A DNA stretch of 50,499 nucleotides, taken from positions 1 to 50,499 of the forward strand of contig JAUMWR010000005.1 in NCBI GenBank assembly GCA_030529545.1. Reading direction: 5' to 3'. Positions 1 through 13,142 of this stretch are shown here, one piece after another; the first letter of the stretch is position 1, and each line of letters opens with the position of its first letter. Source of the DNA: Buchananella hordeovulneris (GTDB taxonomy: Bacteria; Actinomycetota; Actinomycetes; Actinomycetales; Actinomycetaceae). The notes below the pieces were generated by a model that was given only the letters and a program-made list of their open reading frames with translations, did no database searches and had not been told where the DNA came from. The translations under genes were made by a program, and so were the position numbers.

Positions 1-46
1 CTCCCCGGAAGAAGGAACCCGATTACCAAGTCCAACTTCCGGGGAG
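1..46 (-). terminator. Inverted repeat downstream of the AI-2E gene
   Basis: Bases 1-11 and 36-46 are perfect reverse complements (11 bp) around a 24-base loop. The position, 45 bases beyond the stop of the minus-strand gene, suits a terminator. No T tract is visible because the window ends here. The long loop makes the call tentative. Confidence 0.4.
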
Positions 47-90
47 CACTTCACGGACCAACGTCCGAGCACCCCACTGCTCTCTCTAGC

Positions 91-1509
91 TCAGCCCTCG
101 GCCGGCTCGTCCCGCTCCGGCGTGGATTCGGAGGACGGCGCGGCGGCAACGTCGGCCAACTCCTCCTCCGGCTCGGGGGCGGCGCGCTTGGCGGACTGGT
201 CGGCGGAGTGGTTGCGCGTCTTGGGCCCCTTGGCCTCGCTCTTACCGCCGGTGCGGAACGGCGCGGCCAGGTACTCGTCCAGGTCGGAGGCGGGTCCGCC
301 CGGCCGGTCGGGATCGTCACGCAGGGCGGGGAACTTGTCGTAGCCACCCAAATACATGAGCGAGGTATTGAGGAAGGCCACCACCGGCACCACGAACAGT
401 GCACCGACGATTCCCCACAGGTACGTGCCCGCAGCCACCGCCAGCAGCACCGCCACCGGGTGCAGGGAGACCGCGTTGCCCATCAGGAACGGCTGGAGCA
501 GGTTGCCCTCGATGTTCTGGACGGCCAGCACGATCAGCATCATGATGAGCGCGGTCGTGGGGCCCTGGTCCACCAGCGCCACCAGCACGGCAATCGCGCC
601 CGTGAAGAACGCGCCCACCATCGGAATGAACGAACCAACGAACACCAGGATTCCGATCGGCAGCCACATCGGGATGCCCAGGAAGAACGCACCGATCGCG
701 ATACCCACCGCGTCCACGAGAGCCACCAGCACTTGGGTGCGCGCGTAGGCGCCCAGCGTTACCCAGCCGCGGATGCCCGCCTCGTTGGCGGTGTGGCGGG
801 CACCGTCGGGCAGGAGCAGCAGGATCCAGAACCAGATGCTGCGCCCCTCCTTCAGGAAGAAGAACATGAGGAACAGGGCGATCGCGGCGCCGGCGGTGAA
901 GTTCGTGATGCTGGAAACGCCGGTGAGCGCGCCCGAGGCGATAGACGAAGAGTTGTTCTTGAAGAACGCCTGCACCTGATGCCAGATCTCCACCAGGTAG
1001 GTGGTGAGCTGGCCGGAGTCTATCCCGAACGGGTCCTTACGCATCCAATCGAGGAGTTGGTAGAAGCCGGCCTCGGCGCGGTCGGCCACCTGCCCAAAGT
1101 CGTTGGCGATCTGGGCGCCCGCCACCGTCATGAGGCCCACCACGGAGCCCAGCAGCAGCAGGACGGCGCCCAGGGCGGCCAGGCCCGGGCTGAAGTGGGC
1201 GCGCTTGCGCAGCATGCGGGCGAACGGCTCCATTAGGGCGGTCAGCAGCATCGCCACCGTCAGCGGGATGATGATCACCGAGATCTTGGAGATTCCCCAC
1301 CCCAGCACTAACAAGCCCGCCAAGAAGGTCAGCGCCCGGATGGACCACGCGGAGGCCACCCGAAGGCCCCACGAAACCGATTCGTCTGGATTGCCGTTGT
1401 GCTTGAATTCGCCTCGCACCGGCACCGGATCCTGGGAGAGTTGCGCTGCAGTGCGCGTGGGGCGCAGGATCTTCGAGGGGCGAAGCCGCGAGAACAAGGA
1501 ACCGTTCAT
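91..1509 (-). CDS. AI-2E family transporter (multi-spanning membrane protein)
   Basis: This 472-residue protein has the layout of the AI-2E transporter family (PF01594). A short charged N-terminus is followed by a run of hydrophobic segments from about residue 55 to 385, with the family's central soluble stretch between them. The C-terminal 80 residues are charged and rich in Ala, Glu and Lys. Family members have been linked to export of autoinducer-2, other small molecules or sodium; the substrate here cannot be read. I chose the ATG at 1509, not an earlier in-frame codon, because AAGGAAAGG lies just upstream and a TAGGCT -10 box sits at 1535-1540. The tail contains one copy of the dispersed repeat (142-160), encoding Leu-Ala-Asp-Val-Ala. 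Confidence 0.85.
   Translation of the reverse strand: MNGSLFSRLRPSKILRPTRTAAQLSQDPVPVRGEFKHNGNPDESVSWGLRVASAWSIRALTFLAGLLVLGWGISKISVIIIPLTVAMLLTALMEPFARMLRKRAHFSPGLAALGAVLLLLGSVVGLMTVAGAQIANDFGQVADRAEAGFYQLLDWMRKDPFGIDSGQLTTYLVEIWHQVQAFFKNNSSSIASGALTGVSSITNFTAGAAIALFLMFFFLKEGRSIWFWILLLLPDGARHTANEAGIRGWVTLGAYARTQVLVALVDAVGIAIGAFFLGIPMWLPIGILVFVGSFIPMVGAFFTGAIAVLVALVDQGPTTALIMMLIVLAVQNIEGNLLQPFLMGNAVSLHPVAVLLAVAAGTYLWGIVGALFVVPVVAFLNTSLMYLGGYDKFPALRDDPDRPGGPASDLDEYLAAPFRTGGKSEAKGPKTRNHSADQSAKRAAPEPEEELADVAAAPSSESTPERDEPAEG
142..160 (-). repeat. Dispersed repeat copy inside the AI-2E gene tail
   Basis: GGCGGCAACGTCGGCCAAC matches the copy at 8994-9011 in reverse complement over 18 bases. It lies in the low-complexity C-terminal tail of the coding region. 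Confidence 0.7.
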
Positions 1510-1953
1510 TGGCCACCTTTCCTTTGTTGCGCCTAGCCTACTTAATCCACCGACCGCCCCGCCGCGCATTACCCCTGGCCCGACGTTCCCGCCCGTGCCC
1601 GCGTTCCACCGCGTCTCGTGAGTAGCCTGAGGGGTCCGACGTTCCTCGCGTGCCCTCTTGGCGCGGTCGCTGCGCGCAGCCGCCGGTGCGGCGTCGCCGC
1701 TCCCATGCCAGGGCGCGCGGCTCCAGCCGCCAGCCGTCCCTGCTTGCTGCGTCTAACCAGCTCGTGGCCGTTCTTGCCCTTGCTCTTGTTCCAACCGTCC
1801 CCGCCAGCCGCGCGACGTCCGCCCGCAGTAGCGCTTCACCGGCCAGGCGCCTGCGTCTTCACAGGTCTTCCCACCGCGCCGGCCGATACCGGCTGGGCCG
1901 TGCAAGGGGAACCGGATTGGCACACAGTTTCTTGCCGCACCATAATTGCCGCC
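1510..1953. other. Divergent intergenic region, AI-2E gene / msrA
   Basis: This region carries the upstream signals of two divergent genes. On the minus strand a TAGGCT -10 box is at 1535-1540. On the plus strand the msrA promoter is at 1917-1946. A variant copy of the dispersed repeat is at 1576-1594 (TGGCCCGACGTTCCCGCCC). An open frame runs in phase into msrA from 1618, but its translation is Arg/Ala/Pro-rich without family similarity, so I do not take it as coding. Confidence 0.6.
1917..1953 (+). promoter_or_regulatory. msrA promoter, apparently leaderless
   Basis: TTGGCA at 1917-1922 and CATAAT at 1941-1946 are separated by 18 bases. The ATG of msrA is at 1954, 8 bases past the -10 box, so the transcript would begin at or next to the start codon. 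No Shine-Dalgarno sequence precedes the ATG, which fits a leaderless mRNA. Confidence 0.6.
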
Positions 1954-2547
1954 ATGAACTTCGTTTCGCTGCAGCAGCCCGAACCGGGCAACCACACCGT
2001 CTTGAACGTCCCCCTCGAGGGCTCCTGGCCCGCCGGCAGCCAGGAGATCTACCTTGCCCTGGGTTGTTTCTGGGGCGCGGAGAAGCTGTTTTGGACCACC
2101 CCCGGCGTGGTCTGCACATCCGTGGGTTACATGGGCGGTCACACCGAGCACCCCACCTACCGGGAGGTCTGCAGCGGCAACACCGGTCACGCGGAGACCG
2201 TCCGCGTAGTCTTCGACCCCGCGCAGATCAGCGTGGCTCAACTGTTGAGCGTGTTCTGGGAGAACCACGACCCCACCCAAGGCAACCGCCAGGGCAACGA
2301 CGTGGGCCCCCAGTACCGGTCGGTCATCTTCTTCACCTCCCCGGAGCAGGAGGAGGCAGCGCTCGCTAGCCGCGCTGCCTTTGGTGCCGAGCTTGCGAAG
2401 GCCGGTTTTGGCGCGATCACCACTGCGGTGCTGCCGGCCGGGCGGTACTGGCTCGCGGAGGACTACCACCAGCAGTACCTGGACAAGAACCCGGGTGGGT
2501 ATTGCCCGGTCCACGCCACCGGCGTGAAGTGTTCCCCTGCCAGCTAA
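1954..2547 (+). CDS. msrA: Peptide-methionine (S)-S-oxide reductase MsrA
   Basis: This 197-residue cytoplasmic enzyme reduces the S epimer of methionine sulfoxide in proteins and free methionine, using thioredoxin. The catalytic motif GCFWGAE is present near residue 33 ([14 protein letters not shown]). It is followed by the family blocks [30 protein letters not shown] and QYRS. The tail, [15 protein letters not shown], has the recycling cysteines in the expected place. The ATG at 1954 gives the usual family length of about 200 residues. The longer in-frame upstream stretch is not conserved and would run through the promoter. The gene stands alone, convergent with the DUF1540 gene. Confidence 0.95.
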   Translation: MNFVSLQQPEPGNHTVLNVPLEGSWPAGSQEIYLALGCFWGAEKLFWTTPGVVCTSVGYMGGHTEHPTYREVCSGNTGHAETVRVVFDPAQISVAQLLSVFWENHDPTQGNRQGNDVGPQYRSVIFFTSPEQEEAALASRAAFGAELAKAGFGAITTAVLPAGRYWLAEDYHQQYLDKNPGGYCPVHATGVKCSPAS

Positions 2548-2749
2548 CCCCCGCGCTGGCTACCGTCTGCTGGCCGGTCACGGTCGCAGGGGCGCAGCAG
2601 AGGGCCGGGGGGGGGGGGGGGCGTGGCGGGCCCCCCCCCCCCCCCCCGGGGGGGGGGGGCCCCCCGCGGGGGCCCCGGCGGGGGGGGGGGGGGCGCCCTC
2701 CCGGGGGCGCCCCCCCCGGCCCTCTGAGTTGTGCGGGAGATTGCCCGAA
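2548..2749. other. G/C homopolymer block, probable sequence artefact
   Basis: From 2607 to about 2720 the sequence is almost entirely runs of 7-17 G or C (15 Gs at 2607-2621, 17 Cs at 2631-2647, 12 Gs at 2648-2659). It falls where two convergent genes should share a terminator. It looks like failed sequencing or assembly through a GC-rich hairpin, so distances across it should not be trusted. Confidence 0.75.
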
Positions 2750-3028
2750 TCAGCGGGCGCTGAAGCTCTCGCAGTGCGCGGTGGAGCCAGACAGGGTGAT
2801 CGCCTTTGCACTGCACAGGAGGGACTCGTTATGGGTGCACTCAGTGCGCTGGCATGCGCCCACGTGTGCGGCCGCAACCGGTAGGCCACCGCGGGTGTTC
2901 AGCGCGATGAAGGTGGTGCAGCTGGCGTCCTTGGCGCCCACGGTGATCGCAGCGGCCTTGCAGCCGTGGTTGTCGTTGAAGGCGCAGTCAACAGCCGCGC
3001 AGTCAGAGATGGTGGTGAAGTCAGCCAT
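2750..3028 (-). CDS. Protein with two DUF1540 domains
   Basis: This 92-residue cysteine-rich protein is built of two copies of the DUF1540 module (PF07561). The first is at about residues 8-46 (C-AAVDC-AFNDNHGC-KAAAITV, then ASCTTF) and the second at about 58-90 (C-QRTEC-THNESLLC-SAKAITL, then AHCESF). Each copy has four conserved cysteines, a pattern usually read as metal binding, though the function of the family is unknown. The ATG at 3028 is preceded by GGAAAGG. An in-frame upstream extension to 3106 lacks similarity and a ribosome binding site. The gene is monocistronic and faces msrA across the homopolymer block. I am confident of the family but propose no role. Confidence 0.85.
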   Translation of the reverse strand: MADFTTISDCAAVDCAFNDNHGCKAAAITVGAKDASCTTFIALNTRGGLPVAAAHVGACQRTECTHNESLLCSAKAITLSGSTAHCESFSAR

Positions 3029-3513
3029 TTCAGTGCCTTTCCGTGTAGAAGCTGTTGACTGCACGCTATCCCGTGTCCTGCTAGCAGTACCGCCCCACGG
3101 CCGCACCGCAGCACGGGAGCTGACAGATTTCCGTAAGGGTTGCCTTCACGTCTTATCGTGACCGCCAAATTGGCTATTTGGCGGCGCTTTGGCGGCCGGC
3201 CCCACATTGCAACGTTCTTGGCGGGCAACTACCACCTAGAACCAAGGTCCTACTCCCTTCCCGCCTTCACGGCGCGCAGGTAAGCATTGGCTTACTCGAG
3301 AACACCAGACCCCCTTGCCGTGGTTTGCAAGACTCGAAATTTTGCATCATGCCACCGCTACCTAATTGAAATCCCGCCTCTTTTGCCCTCTGGAAACCGT
3401 CGATGAGGCGCGTCCACTCGCGTTGACGCTTGAGTCCCAGCGAGCCTGCCGGCCGGGCGGCACAGAACAGGGCGGCACCCACCTTATCGGTGGGTGCCGC
3501 CCTGTTGCCTGGG
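3029..3513. other. Intergenic region with a dyad and a terminator
   Basis: No gene is supported here. CCGCCAAAT at 3162-3170 pairs perfectly with 3176-3184 across a 5-base loop, about 135 bases upstream of the DUF1540 start. It could be an operator or a hairpin in the leader. The left half of the region is the upstream region of the DUF1540 gene, and the right end holds the terminator at 3467-3505. Confidence 0.5.
3467..3505 (-). terminator. Terminator of the lipoprotein pair
   Basis: A perfect 17-bp stem (3467-3483 with 3489-3505) encloses a 5-base loop, 9 bases past the stop of the minus-strand gene. Only a weak T tract follows, as is common for actinobacterial hairpin terminators. Confidence 0.75.
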
Positions 3514-3798
3514 TCACTCGAGACCGTTCGCCATCTCGTCGATGGTCTTGTCCTCCTGGCCCGTGCACATGCTGGCCACGAAGGCCGCGTACATAGCGAG
3601 GTCCTCTTCCTTCAGGGGCTCGTCCGACGGATCCTGCTCCTCGATCTTCTTCAAGACTTCAAATTGCTGCTTCTCATCCATCTTGATGAAGTCACCGCAT
3701 TTGGTGTCTTTGCCGAGGTTTCCCCCCGCGTCTTTGGAGCACGCGCCCAGGCTTAGAGCCATCACGCCGGCCAACACTGCAACCAAAACTCTACGCAT
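3514..3798 (-). CDS. Small lipoprotein, paralogue of its upstream neighbour
   Basis: This 94-residue secreted lipoprotein has an N-terminal signal segment ending in the lipobox LSLGAC, so Cys-20 or so is the predicted lipidated residue. The mature part is acidic and helical and has two cysteines about 45 residues apart: CGDFIKMDEKQQFEVLKKI, then ASMCTG. That layout (a Cys followed by D/EFLxMDExE, long helices, a second Cys) recalls the HdeA/HdeB acid-chaperone fold and unnamed actinobacterial proteins of similar size; this is inference from pattern only. The ATG at 3798 is preceded by AGGAG. It is the second gene of a two-gene unit, 25 bases after its paralogue, and ends at a strong hairpin. 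Confidence 0.75.
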   Translation of the reverse strand: MRRVLVAVLAGVMALSLGACSKDAGGNLGKDTKCGDFIKMDEKQQFEVLKKIEEQDPSDEPLKEEDLAMYAAFVASMCTGQEDKTIDEMANGLE

Positions 3799-3823
3799 CA
3801 CTAACTCCTACGTTTTCCAGGGC

Positions 3824-4102
3824 TTACATTCCCTCAAGGTCCTCAAGCTTCGTGCCCGCAGGCTGGCCCTCGCACATGGTGGTCAGCAGCACGACGAAGA
3901 GCTTGTAGTCCTCTTCCTTGATCGGCTCCGCCGGCGGGTCCTCCTTCTCTGCGGTCTTCAAGACCTCGATGCGCTCGGACTCGCCCATCTTCAAGAAGTC
4001 CTCACAGGTAGTCTGCTTACCCAGGTTCTTCCCGCCAGAAGAGCACGCGCTCATTCCCAGGGCAAGGGCACCCGCAATCGCCGCGACCAGAATCCTTCGC
4101 AT
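3824..4102 (-). CDS. Small lipoprotein, first of a tandem pair
   Basis: This 92-residue lipoprotein starts MRRILVAAIAGALALG and has the lipobox GMSAC. The mature region matches the downstream paralogue along its whole length: NLGKQTTCEDFLKMGESE against NLGKDTKCGDFIKMDEKQ, then an acidic PPAEPIKEEDYKLF block and a closing MCEGQ cysteine. I chose the ATG at 4102 because AGGAG lies upstream and the signal peptide then has the normal length. The longer in-frame version would put 14 charged residues before it. The tandem duplication and shared terminator indicate one transcription unit. The function is unknown; see the downstream gene for the HdeA-like idea. Confidence 0.75.
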   Translation of the reverse strand: MRRILVAAIAGALALGMSACSSGGKNLGKQTTCEDFLKMGESERIEVLKTAEKEDPPAEPIKEEDYKLFVVLLTTMCEGQPAGTKLEDLEGM

Positions 4103-4419
4103 AATCACTTCTCCTATTCTGCGAATTGCCTCTTCCTTGAGCACTAGTCATCGACTGGTGCGGCTTCCTTGCTGCCTACGAGGCGGCAACTCGGCCTATA
4201 TCAAACATACATGGCGCACGTCACATATTCATCCGATTTGAGGGGCAAATTTTTCCGCCTGCGCAATAAGATCCACCCCAATACGTACTCGGTTGACGAA
4301 GCAAATGCCCCGGCCCTAATGCGGCTCCAACGCGCCCGGACGGGACCCTGCAGCACAAAAAGGGGCTGGCCCCGTCCCCTGACGGAGACGGGGCCAGCCA
4401 AGCCCTTCAGCTACAAAGA
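4103..4419. other. Intergenic region: lipoprotein promoter region and tuf terminator
   Basis: Apart from the tuf terminator at 4364-4399, this stretch is AT-richer than its surroundings (about 4195-4300) and should hold the promoter of the minus-strand lipoprotein pair. I could not settle on one -35/-10 pair. No gene is supported. Confidence 0.5.
4357..4399 (-). terminator. tuf terminator
   Basis: A perfect 13-bp stem (4364-4376 with 4387-4399) has a 10-base loop and is followed on the minus strand by a run of five Ts. This is a canonical intrinsic terminator 20 bases past the tuf stop. Confidence 0.9.
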
Positions 4420-5610
4420 TCAGGCGATGATCTTGGTAACACGGCCGGAGCCAACGGTGCGGCCACCCTCACGGATAGCGAAGCCGAGGCCCTCCTCCAT
4501 GGCGATGGGCTGGATCAGCTCAACGCTCATCTCGGTGGTGTCACCGGGCATAACCATCTCGGTGCCCTCGGGCAGGGTGATGACGCCGGTCACGTCCGTG
4601 GTACGGAAGTAGAACTGCGGACGGTAGTTCGAGTAGAACGGGTTGTGACGGCCACCCTCGTCCTTGGACAGGATGTAGACCTGGCCCTCGAACTTGGTGT
4701 GCGGGGTGATGGAGCCCGGCTTGCAGACGACCTGGCCGCGCTCGACGTCCTCGCGCTTGGTGCCGCGCAGCAGCAGACCACAGTTCTCACCAGCCAGAGC
4801 CTCGTCCATCTGCTTGTGGAACATCTCGATACCGGTAACGGTGGTCTTCTGCGGGGCGCGGATACCGAGGATCTCGACCTCAGAGTTGATCGGCAGGCGA
4901 CCACGCTCGGCGCGACCGGTCACCACGGTGCCACGACCGGTGATGGTGAAGACGTCCTCGATCGGCATCAGGAACGGCTTGTCGAGGTCACGCACCGGCT
5001 CCGGCACGGACTCGTCAACGGCGTCCATGAGCTCCTCGATCTTGGCAACCCACTCCGGGTCGCCCTCGAGGGCCTTCAGAGCGGAGACGCGCACAACCGG
5101 AGCGTCGTCGCCCGGGAAGCCCTGGGAGGACAGCAGGTCACGAACCTCGACCTCGACCAGCTCCAGGATCTCCTCGTCGTCCACCATGTCGGACTTGTTG
5201 AGGGCCACCAGCAGGTAGGGCACGCCCACCTGGCGGGCGAGCAGAACGTGCTCGCGGGTCTGGGCCATCGGGCCGTCGGTGGCGGCAACCACCAGGATGG
5301 CGCCATCCATCTGGGCCGCACCGGTGATCATGTTCTTGATGTAGTCGGCGTGACCGGGGGCGTCCACGTGAGCGTAGTGACGCTTCTCGGTCTGGTACTC
5401 AATGTGCGCGATGTTGATGGTAATACCGCGCTGACGCTCCTCGGGAGCCTTGTCGATGGAGTCGAACGGGGAAGCCTCGTTCAGCTCCGGGTACTTGTCG
5501 TGCAGCACCTTGGAGATGGCAGCGGTCAGCGTGGTCTTACCGTGGTCAACGTGACCGATGGTACCGATGTTGACGTGCGGCTTGGTGCGCTCGAACTTGG
5601 CCTTAGCCAC
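4420..5610 (-). CDS. tuf: Translation elongation factor Tu
   Basis: The 396-residue EF-Tu delivers aminoacyl-tRNA to the ribosomal A site in its GTP-bound form. The G domain carries GHVDHGKT near residue 19, the switch region ending [17 protein letters not shown] near residue 82 and NKSD near residue 137. Domains 2 and 3 are complete and end in GRVTKIIA, with family-typical length. Translation starts at GTG (5608-5610) with a perfect AGGAGG at 5617-5622. It is the last gene of the rpsL-rpsG-fusA-tuf unit, 119 bases after fusA, and is closed by a strong intrinsic terminator. No second tuf copy is in the window. Confidence 0.98.
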   Translation of the reverse strand: MAKAKFERTKPHVNIGTIGHVDHGKTTLTAAISKVLHDKYPELNEASPFDSIDKAPEERQRGITINIAHIEYQTEKRHYAHVDAPGHADYIKNMITGAAQMDGAILVVAATDGPMAQTREHVLLARQVGVPYLLVALNKSDMVDDEEILELVEVEVRDLLSSQGFPGDDAPVVRVSALKALEGDPEWVAKIEELMDAVDESVPEPVRDLDKPFLMPIEDVFTITGRGTVVTGRAERGRLPINSEVEILGIRAPQKTTVTGIEMFHKQMDEALAGENCGLLLRGTKREDVERGQVVCKPGSITPHTKFEGQVYILSKDEGGRHNPFYSNYRPQFYFRTTDVTGVITLPEGTEMVMPGDTTEMSVELIQPIAMEEGLGFAIREGGRTVGSGRVTKIIA

Positions 5611-5729
5611 TTGTGTCCTCCTGGGACTCGGGTAGTTGTCTCACACTTGCACGGTTCTTGGAAACCGGTGGGCGTGGGTTCCTACGGGTCGGATGTTGTT
5701 AATGATACTTCAGGGTCGACCTGAGGGAC

Positions 5730-7850
5730 TCACTCGCCCCGGGTCTTTGCGATGATCTCCTCGGCAACGTTCCGGGGGACCTCCGCGTAGCTGTCGAACT
5801 GCATGGAGTAGACGGCGCGACCCTGGGTCTTCGACCGCAGGTCACCAACATACCCAAACATTTCCGAAAGCGGAACCTGCGCACGCACGACCTTCACTCC
5901 AGAAGCGTCATCCATGGACTGGATCATGCCGCGGCGGGAGTTCAGGTCACCGATTACGTCACCCATGTACTCCTCGGGCGTACGCACCTCGACGGCCATG
6001 ACCGGCTCGAGGAGGACGGGCGAAGCCTTCTTCGCGCCCTCCTTGAAGGCCATAGAACCGGCGATCTTGAAGGCCATCTCAGACGAGTCAACGTCGTGGT
6101 ATGCACCATCAAGAAGAATTGCCTTGACGCCAACCATCGGGTAGCCGGCGAGAACACCGGACTGCATGGCGTCCTGGATACCGAGGTCAACGGACGGGAT
6201 GTACTCGCGCGGAACGCGACCACCGGTGACCTGGTCCTCAAACTCGTAGAACTTGCCCTCTTCCTCGGACTCGTAAGGCTCGAAGGAGAGCTGCACCTTT
6301 GCAAACTGGCCGGAACCACCGGTCTGCTTCTTGTGGGTGTAGTCCACGCGGTCCACCTTGGTGCGGATGGTCTCGCGGTAGGCAACCTGCGGCTTACCCA
6401 CGTTGGCCTCAACCTTGAACTCGCGACGCATACGGTCTACGAGGATGTCGAGGTGGAGCTCACCCATACCGCCGATGACGGTCTGGCCGGTCTCCTCGTC
6501 CAGGCGGACGGTGAACGTCGGGTCCTCTTCCGCCAGCTTCTGGATGGCGGTACCCAGCTTCTCCTGGTCACCCTTGGTCTTGGGCTCGATGGCCACGTGG
6601 ATAACCGGGTCCGGGAAGGTCATGGACTCGAGCACGATCGGCGCGTTGATGGCGCAGAGGGTGTCACCGGTGGTGGTGTCCTTCAGGCCAACGACGGCGT
6701 AGATGTGACCGGCGTGCGCCTCTTCGACCGGGTTCTCCTTGTTGGAGTGCATCTGGAAGATCTTGCCGATGCGCTCCTTCTTACCCTTAGTGGAGTTAAC
6801 CACCTGGGAGCCGGAGGCCACGTTACCGGAGTAGACGCGGATGAAGGTCAGCTTGCCGTAGAACGGGTGAACGGCGATCTTGAAGGCCAGAGCGGAGAAG
6901 GGCTCGCTCTCGGAGGCCTTACGGGAAGCCGGAGCGTCCTCGTTGCCAACCTCGTGACCCTGCACGTCCGGAATGTCCAGCGGGGAGGGCAGGAAGTTGA
7001 GCACGCCGTCCAGCACCAGCTGGACACCCTTGTTCTTGAAGGCGGAACCGCAGTAAACCGGGAAGATGTCGCCGGCGATGCACTGCTTGCGGATACCGGC
7101 GATGATCTGCTCGTTGGTGAGCTCGCCGTTCTCCAGGTAGGCCTCCATGAGCTCCTCGTCGCCCTCAGCAGCGGCCTCGATGAGCGCCTCGCGGTACTCC
7201 TCAGCCTTGTCCTGCATGTCGGCGGGGATCTCCTTGCGCTCGATCAGGGAGCCGCGGGTGTCGTTACCCTGGGCGTCCTTCTCGGGGAAGTAGACGGCCT
7301 CCATGTTGAGCAGGTCGATGACGCCCTCGAAGTCGTTCTCAGCGCCGATCGGCAGCTCCATGCAGACCGGGGTGGCGCCCAGGCGCTCACGGATGGTCTT
7401 CACGGAGAAGTAGAAGTCAGCGCCCAGCTTGTCCATCTTGTTGATGAAGCAGATGCGGGGAACGTTGTACTTGTCAGCCTGACGCCACACGGTCTCAGAC
7501 TGAGGCTCCACACCCTCCTTGCCGTCGAAGACGGCAACGGCACCGTCGAGCACACGCAGGGAGCGCTCCACCTCAACGGTGAAGTCCACGTGGCCGGGGG
7601 TGTCGATGACGTTGATCTGGTGGCCCTTCCAGAAGGCGGTAACGGCGGCAGACGTAATCGTGATGCCGCGCTCCTTCTCCTGCTCCATCCAGTCGGTGGT
7701 GGAAGCGCCATCGTGGGTCTCACCGAGCTTGTAGTTGATGCCGGTGTAGAACAGGATGCGCTCGGTAACGGTGGTCTTACCGGCATCGATGTGGGCCATG
7801 ATGCCGATGTTGCGGACCTGCGTGAGGTCGGTAAGCACTTCAAGTGCCAC
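5730..7850 (-). CDS. fusA: Translation elongation factor G
   Basis: The 706-residue EF-G is the GTPase that drives translocation of tRNA and mRNA after peptide bond formation. The G domain shows AHIDAGKTT near residue 20, DTPGHVDF and [10 protein letters not shown]. Domains II-V follow with the conserved [10 protein letters not shown] and the domain IV motif GGSGQFA. The tail is normal for bacterial EF-G. The start is GTG at 7848-7850, preceded by GAAGGA at usable spacing. The gene lies 29 bases downstream of rpsG in the classical str operon. Nothing in the sequence suggests the FusA2-type paralogue. Confidence 0.98.
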   Translation of the reverse strand: MALEVLTDLTQVRNIGIMAHIDAGKTTVTERILFYTGINYKLGETHDGASTTDWMEQEKERGITITSAAVTAFWKGHQINVIDTPGHVDFTVEVERSLRVLDGAVAVFDGKEGVEPQSETVWRQADKYNVPRICFINKMDKLGADFYFSVKTIRERLGATPVCMELPIGAENDFEGVIDLLNMEAVYFPEKDAQGNDTRGSLIERKEIPADMQDKAEEYREALIEAAAEGDEELMEAYLENGELTNEQIIAGIRKQCIAGDIFPVYCGSAFKNKGVQLVLDGVLNFLPSPLDIPDVQGHEVGNEDAPASRKASESEPFSALAFKIAVHPFYGKLTFIRVYSGNVASGSQVVNSTKGKKERIGKIFQMHSNKENPVEEAHAGHIYAVVGLKDTTTGDTLCAINAPIVLESMTFPDPVIHVAIEPKTKGDQEKLGTAIQKLAEEDPTFTVRLDEETGQTVIGGMGELHLDILVDRMRREFKVEANVGKPQVAYRETIRTKVDRVDYTHKKQTGGSGQFAKVQLSFEPYESEEEGKFYEFEDQVTGGRVPREYIPSVDLGIQDAMQSGVLAGYPMVGVKAILLDGAYHDVDSSEMAFKIAGSMAFKEGAKKASPVLLEPVMAVEVRTPEEYMGDVIGDLNSRRGMIQSMDDASGVKVVRAQVPLSEMFGYVGDLRSKTQGRAVYSMQFDSYAEVPRNVAEEIIAKTRGE

Positions 7851-7880
7851 GTTGGTGTCCTTCGCTCGAGTGGGGGTGGA

Positions 7881-8351
7881 TTACCAGCGGTAGTGAGCGA
7901 AGGCCCGGTTGGACTCCGCCATCTTGTGCATGTCCTCGCGACGCTTGACAGCGGCGCCGAGGCCGTTGGAGGCGTCCAGGATCTCGTTCATGAGGCGCTC
8001 GGTCATGGTCTTCTCACGACGCTGGCGAGAGAAGTCGACCAGCCAGCGCAGAGCCAGGGTGGTGGCGCGGGAAGCGCGCACCTCCACCGGCACCTGGTAG
8101 GTGGCACCACCCACGCGCCGGGAGCGAACCTCCAGCGCGGGGCGAATGTTGTCCATGGCGCGCTTGAGCACGGAGACCGGGTCCTGGTCGGTCTTGCCAC
8201 GAACGCCCTCGAGGGCGCCGTAGACGATGCGCTCGGCGGTGGACTTCTTACCGTCCAGCAGCACGCGGTTGACCAGCTGGGTCACCATCGTGGAGCCGTA
8301 AACCGGGTCGTTGACGAGGGGGCGCTTCGGCGCGGGGCCCTTACGAGGCAT
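7881..8351 (-). CDS. rpsG: 30S ribosomal protein S7
   Basis: This 156-residue S7 nucleates assembly of the 30S head by binding the 3' major domain of 16S rRNA. The characteristic opening [11 protein letters not shown], the [18 protein letters not shown] block and the closing [13 protein letters not shown] are all present. Its ATG (8349-8351) overlaps the TAA stop of rpsL by one base (TAATG), which implies translational coupling. It lies second in the rpsL-rpsG-fusA-tuf unit. Length and sequence are ordinary. Confidence 0.98.
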   Translation of the reverse strand: MPRKGPAPKRPLVNDPVYGSTMVTQLVNRVLLDGKKSTAERIVYGALEGVRGKTDQDPVSVLKRAMDNIRPALEVRSRRVGGATYQVPVEVRASRATTLALRWLVDFSRQRREKTMTERLMNEILDASNGLGAAVKRREDMHKMAESNRAFAHYRW

Positions 8352-8725
8352 TACTTCTTCTCCTTCTTAGCGCCGTAGCGGGAGCGGGCCTGCTGGCGGC
8401 CACGCACACCCTGGGTGTCCAGGGCGCCGCGAACGATCTTGTAGCGAACACCCGGCAGGTCCTTCACACGACCGCCACGCACGAGCACGATGGAGTGCTC
8501 CTGCAGGTTGTGACCCACGCCCGGGATGTAAGCGGTGACCTCGATGCCGCTGGAGAGGCGCACACGGGCGACCTTACGCAGAGCAGAGTTCGGCTTCTTC
8601 GGGGTGGTGGTGTACACACGGGTGCAAACGCCACGGCGCTGCGGGCTGCCCTTAAGGGCCGGGGTCTTGGACTTCCCGGGCTTAACGCTGCGTCCCTTGC
8701 GGACGAGCTGCTGAATAGTTGGCAC
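8351..8725 (-). CDS. rpsL: 30S ribosomal protein S12
   Basis: This 124-residue S12 is the decoding-centre protein of the small subunit. The segment [20 protein letters not shown] (residues 41-60) and the loop [17 protein letters not shown] (residues 84-100) are intact. Lys-43 and Lys-88 are both lysine, the streptomycin-sensitive state. Translation starts at GTG (8723-8725) behind GGAG. The 492-base region upstream holds the rpoC terminator, two small leader hairpins and two copies of the dispersed repeat, so rpsL is likely the first gene of its own transcript. Confidence 0.98.
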   Translation of the reverse strand: MPTIQQLVRKGRSVKPGKSKTPALKGSPQRRGVCTRVYTTTPKKPNSALRKVARVRLSSGIEVTAYIPGVGHNLQEHSIVLVRGGRVKDLPGVRYKIVRGALDTQGVRGRQQARSRYGAKKEKK

Positions 8726-8993
8726 TACGTCTCCGTCTCAATTGAGCGAATATTCAGCCTGTTTGGCGGCTTCCCCCTGGGCATACGTCACCGCATGGGG
8801 GCCAGCCCGCCTCTGGGAGACGTCTGGAGCTCGCGCGGTGTGCGTATCGAGCCCGCTGGAACAGAAGTTCCGGGGGTGCCAAGCAGGCACCGGGTGCAAC
8901 ACTAATGGCTTGCGCAGCGCATTTCTAGTGGGCAGCCCAAACGGGCTTGTGCCCCTCCTCACCTTCGCGCGCCGGGAGCGCGGTGCTTAGTAG

Positions 8994-9138
8994 TTGGCCG
9001 ACGTTGCCGCCATCCTCCCCTCCCGCCGGCCGCCCTCTTGTCCACCGGTCCGGGCGGCGCAAGGAGCGTCGGCCACCAACGCGGCTGGGGCGGGCACTCC
9101 CCCATCGCACCGGGCGGCCGGCGGGACGTCGGCCAAAA
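8994..9138. repeat. Inverted pair of dispersed repeats
   Basis: TTGGCCGACGTTGCCGCC at 8994-9011 faces GGCGGGACGTCGGCCAAAA at 9120-9138. A degenerate copy (GCGTCGGCCACC) lies between them near 9066. The pair could form a long-looped hairpin between rpoC and rpsL. Confidence 0.7.
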
Positions 9139-9162
9139 GGGCTCGGCGGTGGCTGCCCAAAA

Positions 9163-9203
9163 GACGGCGGCGGGGCCGGGCGCACTGCGCACCCGGCCCC
9201 GCC
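9163..9203 (-). terminator. rpoC terminator
   Basis: A perfect 12-bp stem (9169-9180 with 9192-9203) carries an 11-base loop. On the minus strand a short TTTT follows a few bases downstream. It begins 15 bases after the rpoC stop. Confidence 0.8.
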
Positions 9204-9217
9204 AGCACTGTCGACTA

Positions 9218-13084
<3,867 letters not shown>

Positions 13085-13142
13085 GGTGTCCTCTTTCCGG
13101 GTAATTCACCAATTCCGTTTGGCCTCGCGGCCGGTGGGGTGG

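Larger units (their letters stand above)
8726..9217 (-). other. rpoC-rpsL intergenic region
   Basis: This region includes the rpoC terminator (9169-9203), an inverted pair of dispersed repeats (8994-9011 and 9120-9138), and two back-to-back hairpins close to rpsL. Those hairpins are 8858-8871 (GGAAC/GTTCC around 4 bases) and 8875-8891 (GGTGCC/GGCACC around 5 bases). Their place in the rpsL leader suggests a structured 5' UTR. No convincing promoter pair and no gene were found. Confidence 0.55.

Noticed and set aside
1-46. A partial tRNA or other structured RNA
   Set aside because: Only one 11-bp stem is present. No T-arm or anticodon arm can be drawn, so a terminator-like hairpin is the simpler reading.
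1618-1953. An N-terminal extension of MsrA by about 112 residues
   Set aside because: The extension is Arg/Ala/Pro-rich and unconserved. The ATG at 1954 gives the family length and has a good promoter directly before it.
6096-8378. A long plus-strand frame (760 codons) opposite fusA and rpsG
   Set aside because: It is antisense to certain genes, has biased Leu/Val/Gly/Asp/His composition typical of the reverse frame of high-GC genes, and shows no domain.
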